Below are positions 24,238 through 36,086 of a stretch of DNA of 64,000 nucleotides, piece by piece. The stretch lies in contig CM060196.1 of the NCBI GenBank assembly GCA_030549335.1, positions 11,919,501-11,983,500 of the forward strand, given 5' to 3'. The translations under genes were made by a program, and so were the position numbers. Below the pieces are notes generated by a model, which was not told the origin of the DNA, did not search any database, and saw nothing but the letters and a program-made list of their open reading frames with translations. Within the stretch, counting starts at the first letter, position 1. Every line of letters begins with the position of its first letter. This DNA comes from Pontederia crassipes. Lineage: Eukaryota > Streptophyta > Magnoliopsida > Commelinales > Pontederiaceae.

Positions 24238-25030
24238 TTCTTCTTTCTGTTTTTTTTTCCGGGATAAAACTCCCCTCAGAACAACCAAAGATTCAATCTT
24301 TCTCTTTTGCACAATTCTATCCTGAATCAGAGATGAATGGAAATCAAGCGTCGCACCTCTGCTATAATCTAAAACACCGAACAGAATCTTAAAAGCCGAA
24401 ATTTATAATAGAAAGAGAGAAAAACCAGGGAAATCACCAAGACAACGATTATTATTCGGAATACCAACTTTCTGCTCTCAATTTCAAGTTCACAAATCTT
24501 CAAACATCTTATAAACAGGGATCAAAACCATAGTTCATTCATTAAAAATTCATATGACGAGATGCATACAACCACCGCAAAGGAAAAAAAGATGGTTCAT
24601 AAAATCTAACGCAGAAGAGGACTACAAACTCCCTTCACTCAACTTCCAAATGAAAAAGATAAAGAGAAAAAAAAAAGCAAAAAGATACGAGAAAACAGAT
24701 CCTATTCCACTGATTTAAAGACAATATAAAGTTAATACTTGCTTTGGTGGACGTAGAAAAAAAATAAAATGTAAAAAACAAGGATCGAACTAGCGAAATA
24801 AACCGGAGAAGAAGAAGGGAAAAAAGATAAAAAGAAACAAAAAGGATAAAAATTGAATCTTTATGAGTTAAAATTATATTATACTTCGTATTTGGATGCT
24901 GACCTCCGAGAATTGCTGTTGGGATCACCACTTTCCTTGGCGTGGGATTGGAGACGATTTAAAATAGGGAGCGGTTCTTTCTCTGGGATCAGGGACAAAT
25001 GCCACCCCCTCCACCTAAAATAGCGCTGAG
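24238..25030 (-). promoter_or_regulatory. 5' leader and presumed promoter of the AAA+ gene
   Basis: Reading leftwards, an acceptor 'ctctgattcag' ends at 24322, so the leader exon 24321-24238 follows a 5' UTR intron. The upstream leader exon is probably near 24,900-24,970, where 'tattttaaat' could serve as a TATA-like box. No upstream ATG precedes the start at 24237 within the leader exon. Confidence 0.4.
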
Positions 25031-28000
25031 GAGACAGGGGCCACAGTGTGAGAGATGCCGGAAAACCACTCGCCGGCGGTTATTATGCCGGAAGTGCCAG
25101 AGAGAGAGAGCGGTTGGCTCTGTTTGACGGGCGGGTCATCCTCTATTTTCTCTTCAGTTCACTGCCATCGGTGCTGCCGGGAAGCGGAGTTGCCGTTAAA
25201 AGGGAGTTTGCTGTTTAGTTTTAAATTCTGGTTATGGAAAAAATCTTGATAAGAAAAAACAAGGTCAAATTAGGGATGTAAATAAAAAAAATAGAAAAAT
25301 CTGAAAAAACGATACAACTAAATCTTAGGTTCAAATTTTCAAAAAAATAAACATCTTTTAAATTTAGGAAAAAATATTCAAGAAGCCCAAGAAATATCCA
25401 AGTACTTGCAGTTATATAAAATATATGTATTATTTATATTTCAATATTTTTAAATTATATAAATTAATTAGTTAACATAATAATTATGCGAAAAAATATT
25501 AATAAAAGTTTGTAAGCACTAAATAATGTAATTTATAGTATATAATATATCAATTTTATAGAATAAAAAATGCATCACGGGTATAAATTTATAAAAATTT
25601 ATAGACTTGAAATATTGATCAGATTTAAGAAAAAAAACAAGGGGTGCCGCTTTCTGGCTTTGAAATCGTGTTTTATGAAAATTAGTCAATTATTATTTCT
25701 GTTCAACAATTACTATTTAATAGGATGAAAAAACTAATAAATGCATACTACTACTTAATTTGTGTAAATTTAATATGTAAATTTCAATGGAATCCCTTCA
25801 TGGTGTTTGACCATTAATATGTAAATTTCTAGTTAAATGGATCGACAATTTATAGTTTTTGAGGATGCTTAGCACATCTAAATTAGATCCAATCTCATCA
25901 TTTAAATATATCATTTATTTAAAGTGAGATGCAGTCAACATCCCTTTAAAGGAAAATATGCTCTGAAAGTATATTAATACACTTAAATAATATAGAAAAT
26001 ATCTTTGATTGCTTTGTTTTTTAGTCTTGAGATAAATATTAACATTGTTATTATTTTATGTTTGGCTTAAGTTTATTATGGACCATGATTAAAAAAGTAT
26101 AATCCTCTATTTTTTTTGGCATAAACAATTTTTTGTTAAACTTTTCATAACAAATTAATTGGGTAAAAACGATCATTCCATGTCCAGACAACAAGAATCA
26201 TATTTTTAAACTAAACCTATTAGTATTCTAATCAATTCTGAAAATGTTAGACTATTTTTAATAAAAATTATAGAAAAATCAGCAAGCGTAATTTTCTTAC
26301 ATATCTAGTTCTTAATTATGAATTCATTACTTCCAGTTTTTAAAGTTATCCAATATAAATGTACTATTATAATAAATTCATATATATATATGTAGATCTA
26401 ATAATTAAACAATATGTCTTTTAAAAAAAAAGTGGGGACACTCCACTTATATTATTGTAATTTTGAGTTTTTATTAAATTATTTGGTTCCTAATATAGAT
26501 TTTTAGAGGAGTATAAGATTTATTGAATAAATTTAAAACCGATTTACTGGATATTATATGGAAAGAATTTAATTGTCAAGCTAAAATAACTTCGAATACA
26601 AAATGATAAATTTTATAATTCAAATTAGATGTAATAAAACGCTATAGAAACGATATGAGACTAGTTGATATAGTTATATTGGACATCACGTAGGTTATTA
26701 TTTGGATCCAAATTGATATCACATGCAATTTTATATGATAGTTTAAAATAATTTATAATTTATGCTAAGAAAGAAATGTCTTACGATCGAATTCGAGAGT
26801 AGAAGTGATCAGTTTAACACGATTTTTATCAGTGAAAATTTTATAATGATTTCAAGTTCAGTTTGTGTTTTGTTTAGAAGTAAAATAATCAATTCTAATC
26901 AATTAGTTTAGTTTTAAATAGCTGAAATGTTTTAGTAAATATTTATCAGAATATTTTTTTAGAAAATATTATATAATTAACTGAAATAATTATTTTCAGA
27001 AAAGTATTGACATATCAAAAAATTGAATTCGAAATTATTGTTTTCCATTTTCTTTAACTAATTTTATTAGTTGAAAGTGAACAGTCTTTTTTTATCAAAC
27101 AAATTTACACCAACAAATTTAAATATTTAAGTTTTTATTTAAGTTTTTTTTTTTCAAAGCAAATGGCAACAGCACAAATTTAAATGCTTTGGAGCTTAAT
27201 TATAAATTTCGGCGGCCCCCTCGACCTGTGCACTAACTCGCAAACATTTACACCAAAAGTTGTCATATTTATTAGTTCTAGATCTCCTAAAACGTGTCCA
27301 TAGTACCGAAGCTTCTTGCATGTCTGCCACGTGCACCTTCTTTCTCGACTTATCGTGTCGTGACGCACGTAGAATAATATCCACATCTACTCTCCTTTTA
27401 ATTTGTCCATGCAGCTCGAATGTTTGAGTTGTGTTAGCACACTCGTCAATTCTTATTATTGAATTTATGATAAATTAATTTAATATATGATTCATGATAA
27501 TTATCTTTTGAAAGGACAGCACACATGCTTTTTTTTCTTCAATTTTATGAATTAATTTCTTAAACCTCATCTGAATTATAATAATTTTCACGTTTATTCT
27601 TAATATAAAAACTTGCCCTACCGTTCCTTAAATTATGTCATGATTTTTTATTTTGATTCATTCGTCATACTAATTTTTTTGTTATTTCTAGTTTTTAATT
27701 TATTAAATACTAAAATTCTCCTGGTGACTTGAAATATATGTTCACTTTTTTCGTTTATAAGAAGAAGAACAATTTAGTTATTTAATAAATTAAAAAATTA
27801 CGAAAAAATTAACATAACACTAAATTAAAAAGCACAGCATAAATTTAAAGAGGTGTTATGATAAATTTATATATTACGAACAGATGCAAAAAAAATTTGT
27901 TTAGTTCAAGAAAAAATTATGAAATTAATCCTAATTTTATTACTAAGAAGAGGCTAAGTAAATCAATATTTTAGTTTGCCCTTAGATCTCTAATTGAGCC

Positions 28001-28145
28001 GATTTTTATATTGCGAGTTAAAGTTGTTTTTTTTTTGTCATGCAATGTCACTAGATAGTAAATCAATTACATGATCATTTATTTTGGGCAAAAATATTTT
28101 GCATGTAGCACAAGGAAATGTTTATATTTAAAAGATGTGTAAATT
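25031..28145. other. AT-rich intergenic, no gene seen
   Basis: Mostly AT-rich sequence without credible open frames. A GC-richer patch at 27,190-27,420 contains overlapping short frames on the minus strand but no recognisable domain, and may be an old transposon fragment. Confidence 0.4.
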
Positions 28146-28150
28146 AAGGT

Positions 28151-28483
28151 TGTAATAACCGACAAAAAATAAAGGGAAAAGAAAGAAAAATAAAAACGTA
28201 ACATCCGCAAGATAAAAATAAATCAAATCTCAATTAGAGTCAAATTAGAGATAAAACCTTATCCCATTAATTAAATTTGACCTAGATTAGAAATGATATA
28301 GCCATTTTAAACTTTCGCACATTAAAGTTATCATTTTTCTTTATCTTGTTATTTTTTTCTTTCGCTGACGTGTCTTAATTCTTGACTGAGATATGGTCAA
28401 TAATATGGTCAAAGTCATAGCATGTCGTAGCGTCTTCAGGTTGGTCTTCGTCACGTGGCGGGGGTCGATTTGGGGGCGTTATA
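28151..28483 (+). repeat. Left LTR, shrunken (333 bp)
   Basis: The first part matches 30431-30552 and the last part matches 32116-32303 of the right LTR. The junction is near 'gacctagatta|gaaatgatatag'. About 1.56 kb present in the right copy is missing here. Confidence 0.8.
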
Positions 28484-28487
28484 TTTA

Positions 28488-28500
28488 TGGTATCAGAGCC
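28488..28500 (+). other. tRNA-Met primer-binding site
   Basis: TGGTATCAGAGCC begins 4 bp after the left LTR. It is the standard plant retrotransposon site complementary to the 3' end of initiator tRNA-Met, and it fixes the element's orientation as plus. Confidence 0.9.
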
Positions 28501-28868
28501 TTAAGTCATGACTCTTTTGACATCCTAGTGTATAGAATAGCATAGTATTGGTTCATGCGCTATCGTCGAGAAGTCGTCACACCCTCCACTGAAAAGCATT
28601 GTAAGTCAAGTTCATGTTTATATTAAGTTATTGTTTATTGATGCGTGATTTTATTTTATGATTAGAGGATAAACATGTCATGACGGTCAGAGCGGATCCA
28701 AGAGCAGATGGTCAGATCGGACCAGAATGCTCATGAGGTACCGGAAGGCCCACTCCCTAAAATGGAGGCCCAGTCGGGTCGCTGACGTGATCATGGCCGA
28801 AAAAAGATTGTGCGCCAGGCCGCGGACGAGACAGAGGCCGCGCAGCTAGAACGGCATTAGAGGAGCAC

Positions 28869-30430
28869 GTGGATGAGTTTACTCCACCTGAGAGTAGTCA
28901 GGCAGGAGGCAGTCCGTCGGCGTCTAGACGCCGCAATCAGGGAGTACGCCATGAGGCATCTGAGGACACAATTCAAGCCTTCCTAAAACTTCACACGCCT
29001 CAGTATGATGGGCAGGCAGACTTTTTCAAGGCTGAAGAGTGGATAGAGACCATAGACCACATTTTTAAGCTGATGAGGTGCGCTGACGGACACAAGGTCT
29101 TATATGTCACATACATGCTTATTGATACTGTAATTGGTTGGTGGAAGACTACAATGGTCACTAGGTTCAGAGGCTAGAAGAATAGGAGATTGCTTAGGAA
29201 GAGTTTAAGAAGGCCTTCGTGGCTCGCTACACACCCGAGTATGATCACGTCAATAAGCAAGAGGAGTTCTTGCAGCTACAGCAGGAAACTATGTCTGTGG
29301 CTAATTACCATATGCAGTTCATCCAACTGGAACAATATTGCCCGATGTCATTTGAAGGGAACATGAGAGCTAACAAGTTTATCAATGGGCTGCACTAAGC
29401 ACTGAAGACTGAAGTCCTATTTGGAGATTGTGAGGATCTAAAGAAGGCTGTGAGGTTGGCCACATGTATGAAAAAGGATCAAGCTGAACGCAAGGTCAAA
29501 GCTCCAGCTAAAACAATAGAGCAGTCCAGACTTCGAACGGATGATCGTTAACAATTTAGGAGGGATGATCGTCGTGATCGTCATTTCAGGCCATACCAGC
29601 AGAGGGAAGCTCCAGCGACAGGCTCAAGCTCAGTCACGCCTTGCGCCACTGCCAGCACAACCTCTGATATTGCTGTCACCACCACCACGCTAGTCATAAC
29701 TGTCACAAAAGCCTTTATGTCCTTATTGTGGCCATCACCAAGATGGAGAGTGTCGTAGACTGAACGGTTCTTGCATTCAATGTGGACAGTTCGAGTACTT
29801 TATTCGAGACTGCCCACAAACTGTCAAAGGAGGTTGAGAGAACTGGGCAGCAGGAGGTGCAAGTCTCGTTGTGCAAGGTCGTGTGCACAACTTAGAAGCA
29901 AAAGCAGTCCAGAATGACAATGATGTCATTAGAGGTACTCTCCCTATCGCCAATTTATCTGCTACTATTTTATTTGACTCTGGGACTACACACTCGTTTA
30001 TTTCGGAGTCGTGTACCCAAACTCTTAGTTTGCCTCTAAAGCAGATGCCCCATGCTATGCGTATGAGTACACCTATGAGTACTCTCCATGATGTTAGGTA
30101 CATCCCGAATGTACCTATCAATGTAGAAAAGAAAAACTTTTTTGCAGACCTCATAGTCATCCCCATGGTGGATTACGACGTGATTTTGGGAATAAATTGA
30201 CTTTCATATCATGATGCAGCCATGCACTGTAAACAGAAGAATATCTTTATAGGAACGCAAGGCAAGCCCAAGACGATAATCAGGGGCACTCTGTCAACAA
30301 GGAACAATGTTATCGTCTCAGCTATTAAGACACAGAAGTTACTGGAGAAAGAATGTTATAGGTACTTAGTCAGTGTGGTCAAGACGGATGCACATATCAC
30401 TGAGTTCCAACAAATAGAAGTGATGCGAGA
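28869..30430 (+). pseudogene. Gypsy gag-protease remnant
   Basis: Residues from 28869 show a gag-like region with 'HTPQYDGQADFFKAEEWI' and 'VIGWWKTTM'; a stop at 29175-29177 ends that frame, and further stops follow near 29397 and 29548. A degenerate zinc knuckle 'CIQCGQFEYFIRDC' lies near 29,775, with the usual His replaced by Tyr. The aspartic protease region at about 29871-30200 has the active-site triad DSG ('ILFDSGTTHSFI') and ends in a TGA just after 'YDVILGIN'. Nothing of pol remains downstream. It is non-functional. Confidence 0.85.
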
Positions 30431-32303
30431 AATAAAAAGGGAAAAGAAAGAAAAATAAAAACGTGACAACCCCAAGATAAAAATAAACCAAATCCCAATT
30501 AGAGTCAAATTAAAGATAAAACCTTATTCCATTAATTAAATTTGACCTAGATTATAAGAGGGGATTTACTAGATAAAAATAAAGTCAAAGCAATTAAAAC
30601 CCCTCTCTCTCTCTCAACCCTCACGACCTCTCCCTTGTTCGTCCCTTTCATCCGTGAGAAGAGGCAAAGGACTCGTCCACTGCCTCCAGGTGCAAAGACG
30701 AACAACCATTCGGAGAAAGAATAGAGATAGTACAGAGGGAAAATTAGGAATTCGGCCGAGAGTTTTTCTGACGAGCCAAAGCGAGTATCGATTGTAATTA
30801 CATGTGGGTGAATCGAAATCACCTTGCATGCCCCCTAAATAACGTTAAATCATGCCCTAATTGTACATGTAAAGAAGAAGAGATAAAGAGGGTTCAAGTT
30901 TCTTATTTTGTCTTGTTTGATTTTTTGAATTCTTTGATTGATTAATTAATTTCACACATAATTCATTTCTTGTTGTTCTATTGTTGTGTGATTGATTTGC
31001 TAGGAGTTAGGAACTCGTTTAAGTTGAGATTGCACTGAAGATTTGATGAAATTCGAGAGTTTTGTAATTTTCTGTATGTTGACCGGTCGACCGATTTGCA
31101 AGTACTGCCAGCAACCGGTCGATCAATAACATGGCCACAGCAAATTTTCTTCATATTTCGACCGGTCGATCGATCCCTGTCCACCGATCAATCGATCCTT
31201 ACCCATCGGTCGACTGTTCAACTGAACGGATCGACGAATCTGATTAATCCAAATCAACCAATCGGCGATCGATCTTAGCAGACCGGTCGACCGACCCGCA
31301 GACCATCAATCACTAGATCGATTCTCAGTAAATCTTTTTATTAGATTTATGAATTATTTTCCTTTTTAATCTGAATATTACATATATATAATTGATTCTA
31401 TTTTTCTGACTCACGGAGATCCATCCCTGATTTTTAAGATCTGTTCTTTTATTGATTTATTTCTTATTGACCTTATTGAATCCATTGAACAAAGAACAAA
31501 TATTCACAAGTTATTAAAAGTGATTAATAAGTTCATATGAAAGATTAATAATGGGTTGCCAATCCAAGTCAAGTGCAGTAAAATAAAGGTAGCTCCATTG
31601 GTTATGGTTTGATCACCCACTGACTCGCACAATGTCGTATCGTATGCTCGGCATACCTCAAGAACTAAAGGCACCTAAAATCATTCTGATTCTAATAATA
31701 ATCCAAGATCAAGAAGTATGTTTAAGTCAAGTCAAGTATGTCATGATTTTAAGTTTACTATGCATCATCTGATTCCCATGATATCCTCTTATTATTGTTC
31801 TTATTATGATTAATAGTGCTGCCATGTTATCCTTTGTACATTCAAGTTAAGCATGATTATTTACGCTGATTATTTTATTCATGTCATGCATTATATATTA
31901 TGTTATTCTCCACTAGATTGTAAAGCTTACGGGAGGACCTCATTCCCTGTGTCTGATTTCCACAAGACCATGTCAGTGACTAGGTGGAGTAGGTGTATGG
32001 TGATGAAGCTTTGGCGACAAGACAGCATATGAACCACAAGACTTTTTAGATTGTCTATTAGTTTTTTTTACCTTTCGCATTTTATATTTATGATGTAAAA
32101 TTTATTTTATTTTTTAAAAATGATATAGTCATTTTAGACTTCCGTAAATTAAAATTATCTTTTTTCTTTATCTTATTTTTTTTTCGCTGACGTGTTTTAG
32201 TTTTTTATTGAGATATGGTCAATAATATGATCAAAGTTATAGCATGTCGTAGCGTCTCCAGATTGGTCTTCGCCACATGACGGGTCGATTTGGAGGCGTT
32301 ACA
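30430..32303 (+). repeat. Right LTR, full-length type (about 1.87 kb)
   Basis: This retains the central part lost from the left LTR, including a CT-rich stretch at 30,600 and a cluster of 'accggtcgaccgat'-like words at 31,080-31,310. It ends 'ggaggcgttaca' just before the AAGGT duplication. Its terminal part closely resembles the solo LTR at 55.8-58.5 kb read in reverse. Confidence 0.8.
31081..31310. repeat. Cluster of near-palindromic CCGGTCGACCG words inside LTR
   Basis: About eight variants of 'accggtcgaccgat' or 'ggtcgatcgat' occur in about 230 bp. The core GGTCGACC is a palindrome. The spacing is irregular (roughly 20-45 bp). It is embedded in otherwise AT-rich LTR sequence. Function is unknown; it could be a regulatory repeat of the LTR. 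Confidence 0.6.
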
Positions 32304-34250
32304 AAGGTTAAGATAAATAATAACGATAATGAGAATAAAATAATTGGACAATAATTTTTATGCCGATAAGCGGTATTTCAAAAGGATTATTTTGTTGTGA
32401 AATATTGAGTAGCTCGTACCATGAATCAATACTTATACTAAATGGGATTTATATTAAAATAAAAGTTACAATTCTATATTTCGCACTATATTAACCAGAA
32501 AAAAAAACGAAACGAAGGCATTAATCGTTGGAAGAATGTAGCTAGAAAACACAACGTTTCACTTGATCACTTCCATACTCGCAAGAACAAAAAGAATGGC
32601 TGTAATATGTATATTTTTATTCTTTTGAGTACTGAGTTCTTTTATCTTTGGAATAACTTGTTGATATTGATGTTAGCGGTTCCATATTTTTTTACCTTCA
32701 ACCAATTTATTTTGTTAGTCATAATAGTACATGATGGATAAAAATATTTTACATATAAAAAATCATTATTTAATATTTTATATATGAAAATTTGAGTTTA
32801 CCAAACAAAGAATTTTTTCTCTTGATTTATCTTTATCTTCATCCAATGTATATATTAATAGATTGGTCAGTTCCGTGATCCTCTGACCAATATATATATC
32901 AGGAGCTTCGAGAGTGGTGATCGAGAGGGTTCTCCTTTTTTCACCTTTTTCTTCGTTCGTGCGTGTGTTTTTTTTTTTTCAATGGCACTAATAGCGAAAA
33001 AAAATAGTTAATAATTTTCTCGGGAAACGTTCGTATGGGAAATGTGTGATGAGTAATTGATTTTAATTCGGAGTGTATTTAAACAGAGTAAAATTTGATA
33101 AATGTAATAAAAAAATAGATGAAATGAATTAATTTTAACGAGGGTTTGAATTAAAAATATGTATAATAAATATAGATTATAAATTTGTTAAAAAATGTAA
33201 ATATATATTAGAAAATTTTATGTCAATTTTTTTTAAAATATATATTATTTATTATTAAAAAATCATTTTTAAATAATTTATATTTAATAAAAAATTAAAA
33301 TTTTTCATAAAATAAATAAATAATATTATATTTATCCTTTTTATAATGAATATATTATATTTCATAAATTATTTATTTTAGGAGAAAATTGTAATATAAA
33401 GAAAATAAGAAAAGTGAAAAGTGAAAAAAAGTTGGTGTCAACTCAAAGAAAAAAAAAAGAAAATAGACACATTTTGGTGGAACCACATCTTAAGTCACGC
33501 CACTCAAGTTCCGATGGCATGGTTCATCTTCTTGGTAAAACTAAATCATTTTATTTGATTCCATTTGTCAAACAACCTCAAAAAGTATTGTGATTCCATT
33601 ATCTTGTTATAAATTCAATTAAGTCACCTATAATAATTATAATTCAAATATTTAATAACTTCAAGATGATTTAAAAAATGAAAATTAGTATGTTTCTTGA
33701 TATAAATAATCATGTTTGATAAGAGTAAAAAACATACCAAGGAAATTGTAATTTCTATGCATTACTAACAAAATACACTCTATCACATAACAAAATGCAT
33801 CACTTATAGGCCCTTTCATTGGGAATAAGAATAGATAGTTATATCTTCGTGAATATGATATTTTTATTCATATTTGGCTAAAAATATATTTCGAATTATT
33901 ATTCTTCATAGTGTTCATATGAAAATGAATAAAATAAAAAATAAGTACAGAATAAATACTCACTTTTTAAATTTAATTTGTTAGTAGTCTTTTTAAAATT
34001 TAATAATAAATATTAAGAATCAATTTTAATATAAATTATTACTAACCTTAACTCTTGAAAGAGATAATTAAATTATAATAACAATTAATGAATACTTTAA
34101 TAATAATGGATGTCTCATAATTAATTAATTTCTTTCATCATTTATTAGCAACAGTTTTGTCAAGAATAGTTATAATAATAGACACATGTAGATTAGTTTG
34201 TCTCAAACATTCTCTCAAGAAACTAAAGTTCAATTTGGACACTGGACTAC
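32304..34250. other. AT-rich intergenic, no gene seen
   Basis: Strongly AT-rich DNA with no open frame of interest. A slightly less AT-rich patch lies at 32,840-32,990. Confidence 0.4.
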
Positions 34251-35023
34251 CTTGTAAAAATTAAATAGCAATAAATTTGGTAAACAATGGAGCTAATCAT
34301 TCCAAAGAAAAATATATTGAGATAGAATATTATTATATTCAAGATATATTGGAAAAGAAAGAAATGATGTTACCTATATGTCTAGCAATGATATGTTGGT
34401 TGATTCCTTTATAAAAAGAATTGCAATTGAAATATTGATTAAATATATTAATTTAATAGAACTTAGGAATATATGAGTCGAAGAAATTTTTTCATCACCA
34501 AACTAATATCTCACGAATAGTGGAAGTATTGAAATTGCATTTACATGAATAATATAATTGTTGAAATTGCATAACCATATTGATCAAGTGGGAGATGTTG
34601 TAGATGACCATCATAGCCATCACGAACGTGATGCTCGACTCGACGAGGCATGAGAAACGCTCATCGAGTGGAGCAGCTTGTGCATGACAACCAGGAAAAC
34701 TGGGTAGACTCCATGGTTGAATGTGCATCCATATAAGGAGCTCGTAATCAAGCGAAAGAAATGATCGGAGGGAGACTCGAATTTGCAAGTCATTTTTCTT
34801 TCAGAATAATCATATATTATATCGACTATCAATTGTGATAGGAAAAAATCATAACGATATTGGTCTAGGAAGATCATATTCTTAACTCTCTATTCAGTAA
34901 ATTTATTCTTGTCATTCATCAATTCATTATATTTTCATTAAATGAATATGATATCTTTTAATTCATAAATTTTACTCATATGAGAGGAGTTTTGCTCAAC
35001 TCACAAGTTGACCAATGCCAACA
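34250..35023 (+). mobile_element. Ty1/copia 3' remnant with LTR
   Basis: The conceptual translation around 34,300-34,470, across frames, resembles the C-terminal RNase H tail of copia polyproteins, with a 'YIEIEYYYIQDILEKKE' segment followed by 'DMLVDSFIKR'. A polypurine tract AAGTGGGAGA at 34586-34595 precedes an LTR starting TGTTGTAG at 34596 and ending GCCAACA at 35023 (428 bp). The 5' part of the element, including the first LTR, was not found in the window, so I cannot verify a target duplication. Confidence 0.65.
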
Positions 35024-36078
35024 TGTAATAACAGAGCTCTTTATTTATGACTTTCATATTTTATTTTATTTAACTTTTACATCAACCTTTAAAACATATC
35101 ATAAGACAATAACATTAAAAAGAGATTAAAGTAGGATAACCCCAATTATACTTAGAATTATTACAAATCAACAAATAAAAAATGTCAATAAGTTGTGTGA
35201 GATTGTGGTTCACTGATAAACAAATATGAAAGTTCATAATAATTGTGATAACAATAAATCAACTTGGCCAAAGAACTTGAACAAAAGTGCAAAAGAATAC
35301 ACACTAAAAAACCTAGGTCGGATCACTCAAAACTCATATTGAGTCTACAAATTCTAAAATCGGGCGAGTCTATTGAGCAACTCTAGTCATGCTCACGTGT
35401 TCGTGATTCTAAGTTGAACAACCATACAAACAAATGTGGGCCTAATTTACAAGTTCTCGACTTGAGGATCTCTCGATATTTGATTATGACTGAGCTAATA
35501 GTGTATTAATTTTTTGAAGAATAGTGTGACATCATCAACATTGGACACGTCTGGTCCAAGTCTTCAAAAGTAAGATTAAGAAGATCATAACATTTTTTAT
35601 TCATTTCTAACTAGAGATTACAAGAGGAAATGAACACTAAGTAAGAACAAATAGAAACAAAAAAAACAAGAGTTTTACTCTAACAAGTTTAATACTACTA
35701 TCAGTAAAAGTGGCAAAGAAGGATTTCAGCTTAACAGGTACACCAAGGGATAAAAAAACAACAAAAATAAAGCACAAGAATCAAAGGCATGCCTTAATTC
35801 ATCTCACAGAAGATTTGTAGTAGATAGAATTTATAGGGATGAGAAATCATATCAAAAAGTTTTAAATCATATAGAATTTATGGTATCAAAATTAGATGAT
35901 TGTGAGAAGCTCACATCAATGTTAACGGTTCTACCCATAATCTTATTCTTAAGGATTTTTGCCAATGTAAATTCTTTTTTGAAAGATTTATTACCTTCTT
36001 GTCCTTTCTTCAAACCCTAGATTCTTAATGTCATTCTCTATTATCCTTGTTTGATTACTTGGCTCCTTAATTTTTCTT
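35024..36078. other. AT-rich intergenic, no gene seen
   Basis: No coding region is supported. The sequence may include more of an old retrotransposon (GC-richer text at 35,300-35,560), but I recognise no motif. Confidence 0.35.
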
Positions 36079-36086
36079 GTTTAGTG

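Larger units (their letters stand above)
28151..32303 (+). mobile_element. Ty3/gypsy-type LTR retrotransposon, internally deleted
   Basis: It is bounded by a perfect 5-bp duplication AAGGT (28146-28150, 32304-32308) and begins TGTAAT and ends TTACA. The left LTR (28151-28483) is only 333 bp, while the right LTR (about 30430-32303) is about 1.87 kb. Both share their first ~100 and last ~190 bp, so the left LTR lost its middle. A primer-binding site for initiator tRNA-Met follows the left LTR. The internal part holds gag and protease remnants only; reverse transcriptase, RNase H and integrase are missing. The right LTR also lacks its first bases, so a deletion from the protease region into the LTR start probably removed pol. 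Confidence 0.85.

Noticed and set aside
24237-24312. N-terminal extension of the AAA+ protein to 24312
   Set aside because: It would require a non-ATG (GTG) start; the first ATG is 24237 and gives the family-typical N-terminus.
34495-34877. Minus-strand open frames over the copia LTR
   Set aside because: They are antisense to the LTR and polypurine tract and have no recognisable domain.
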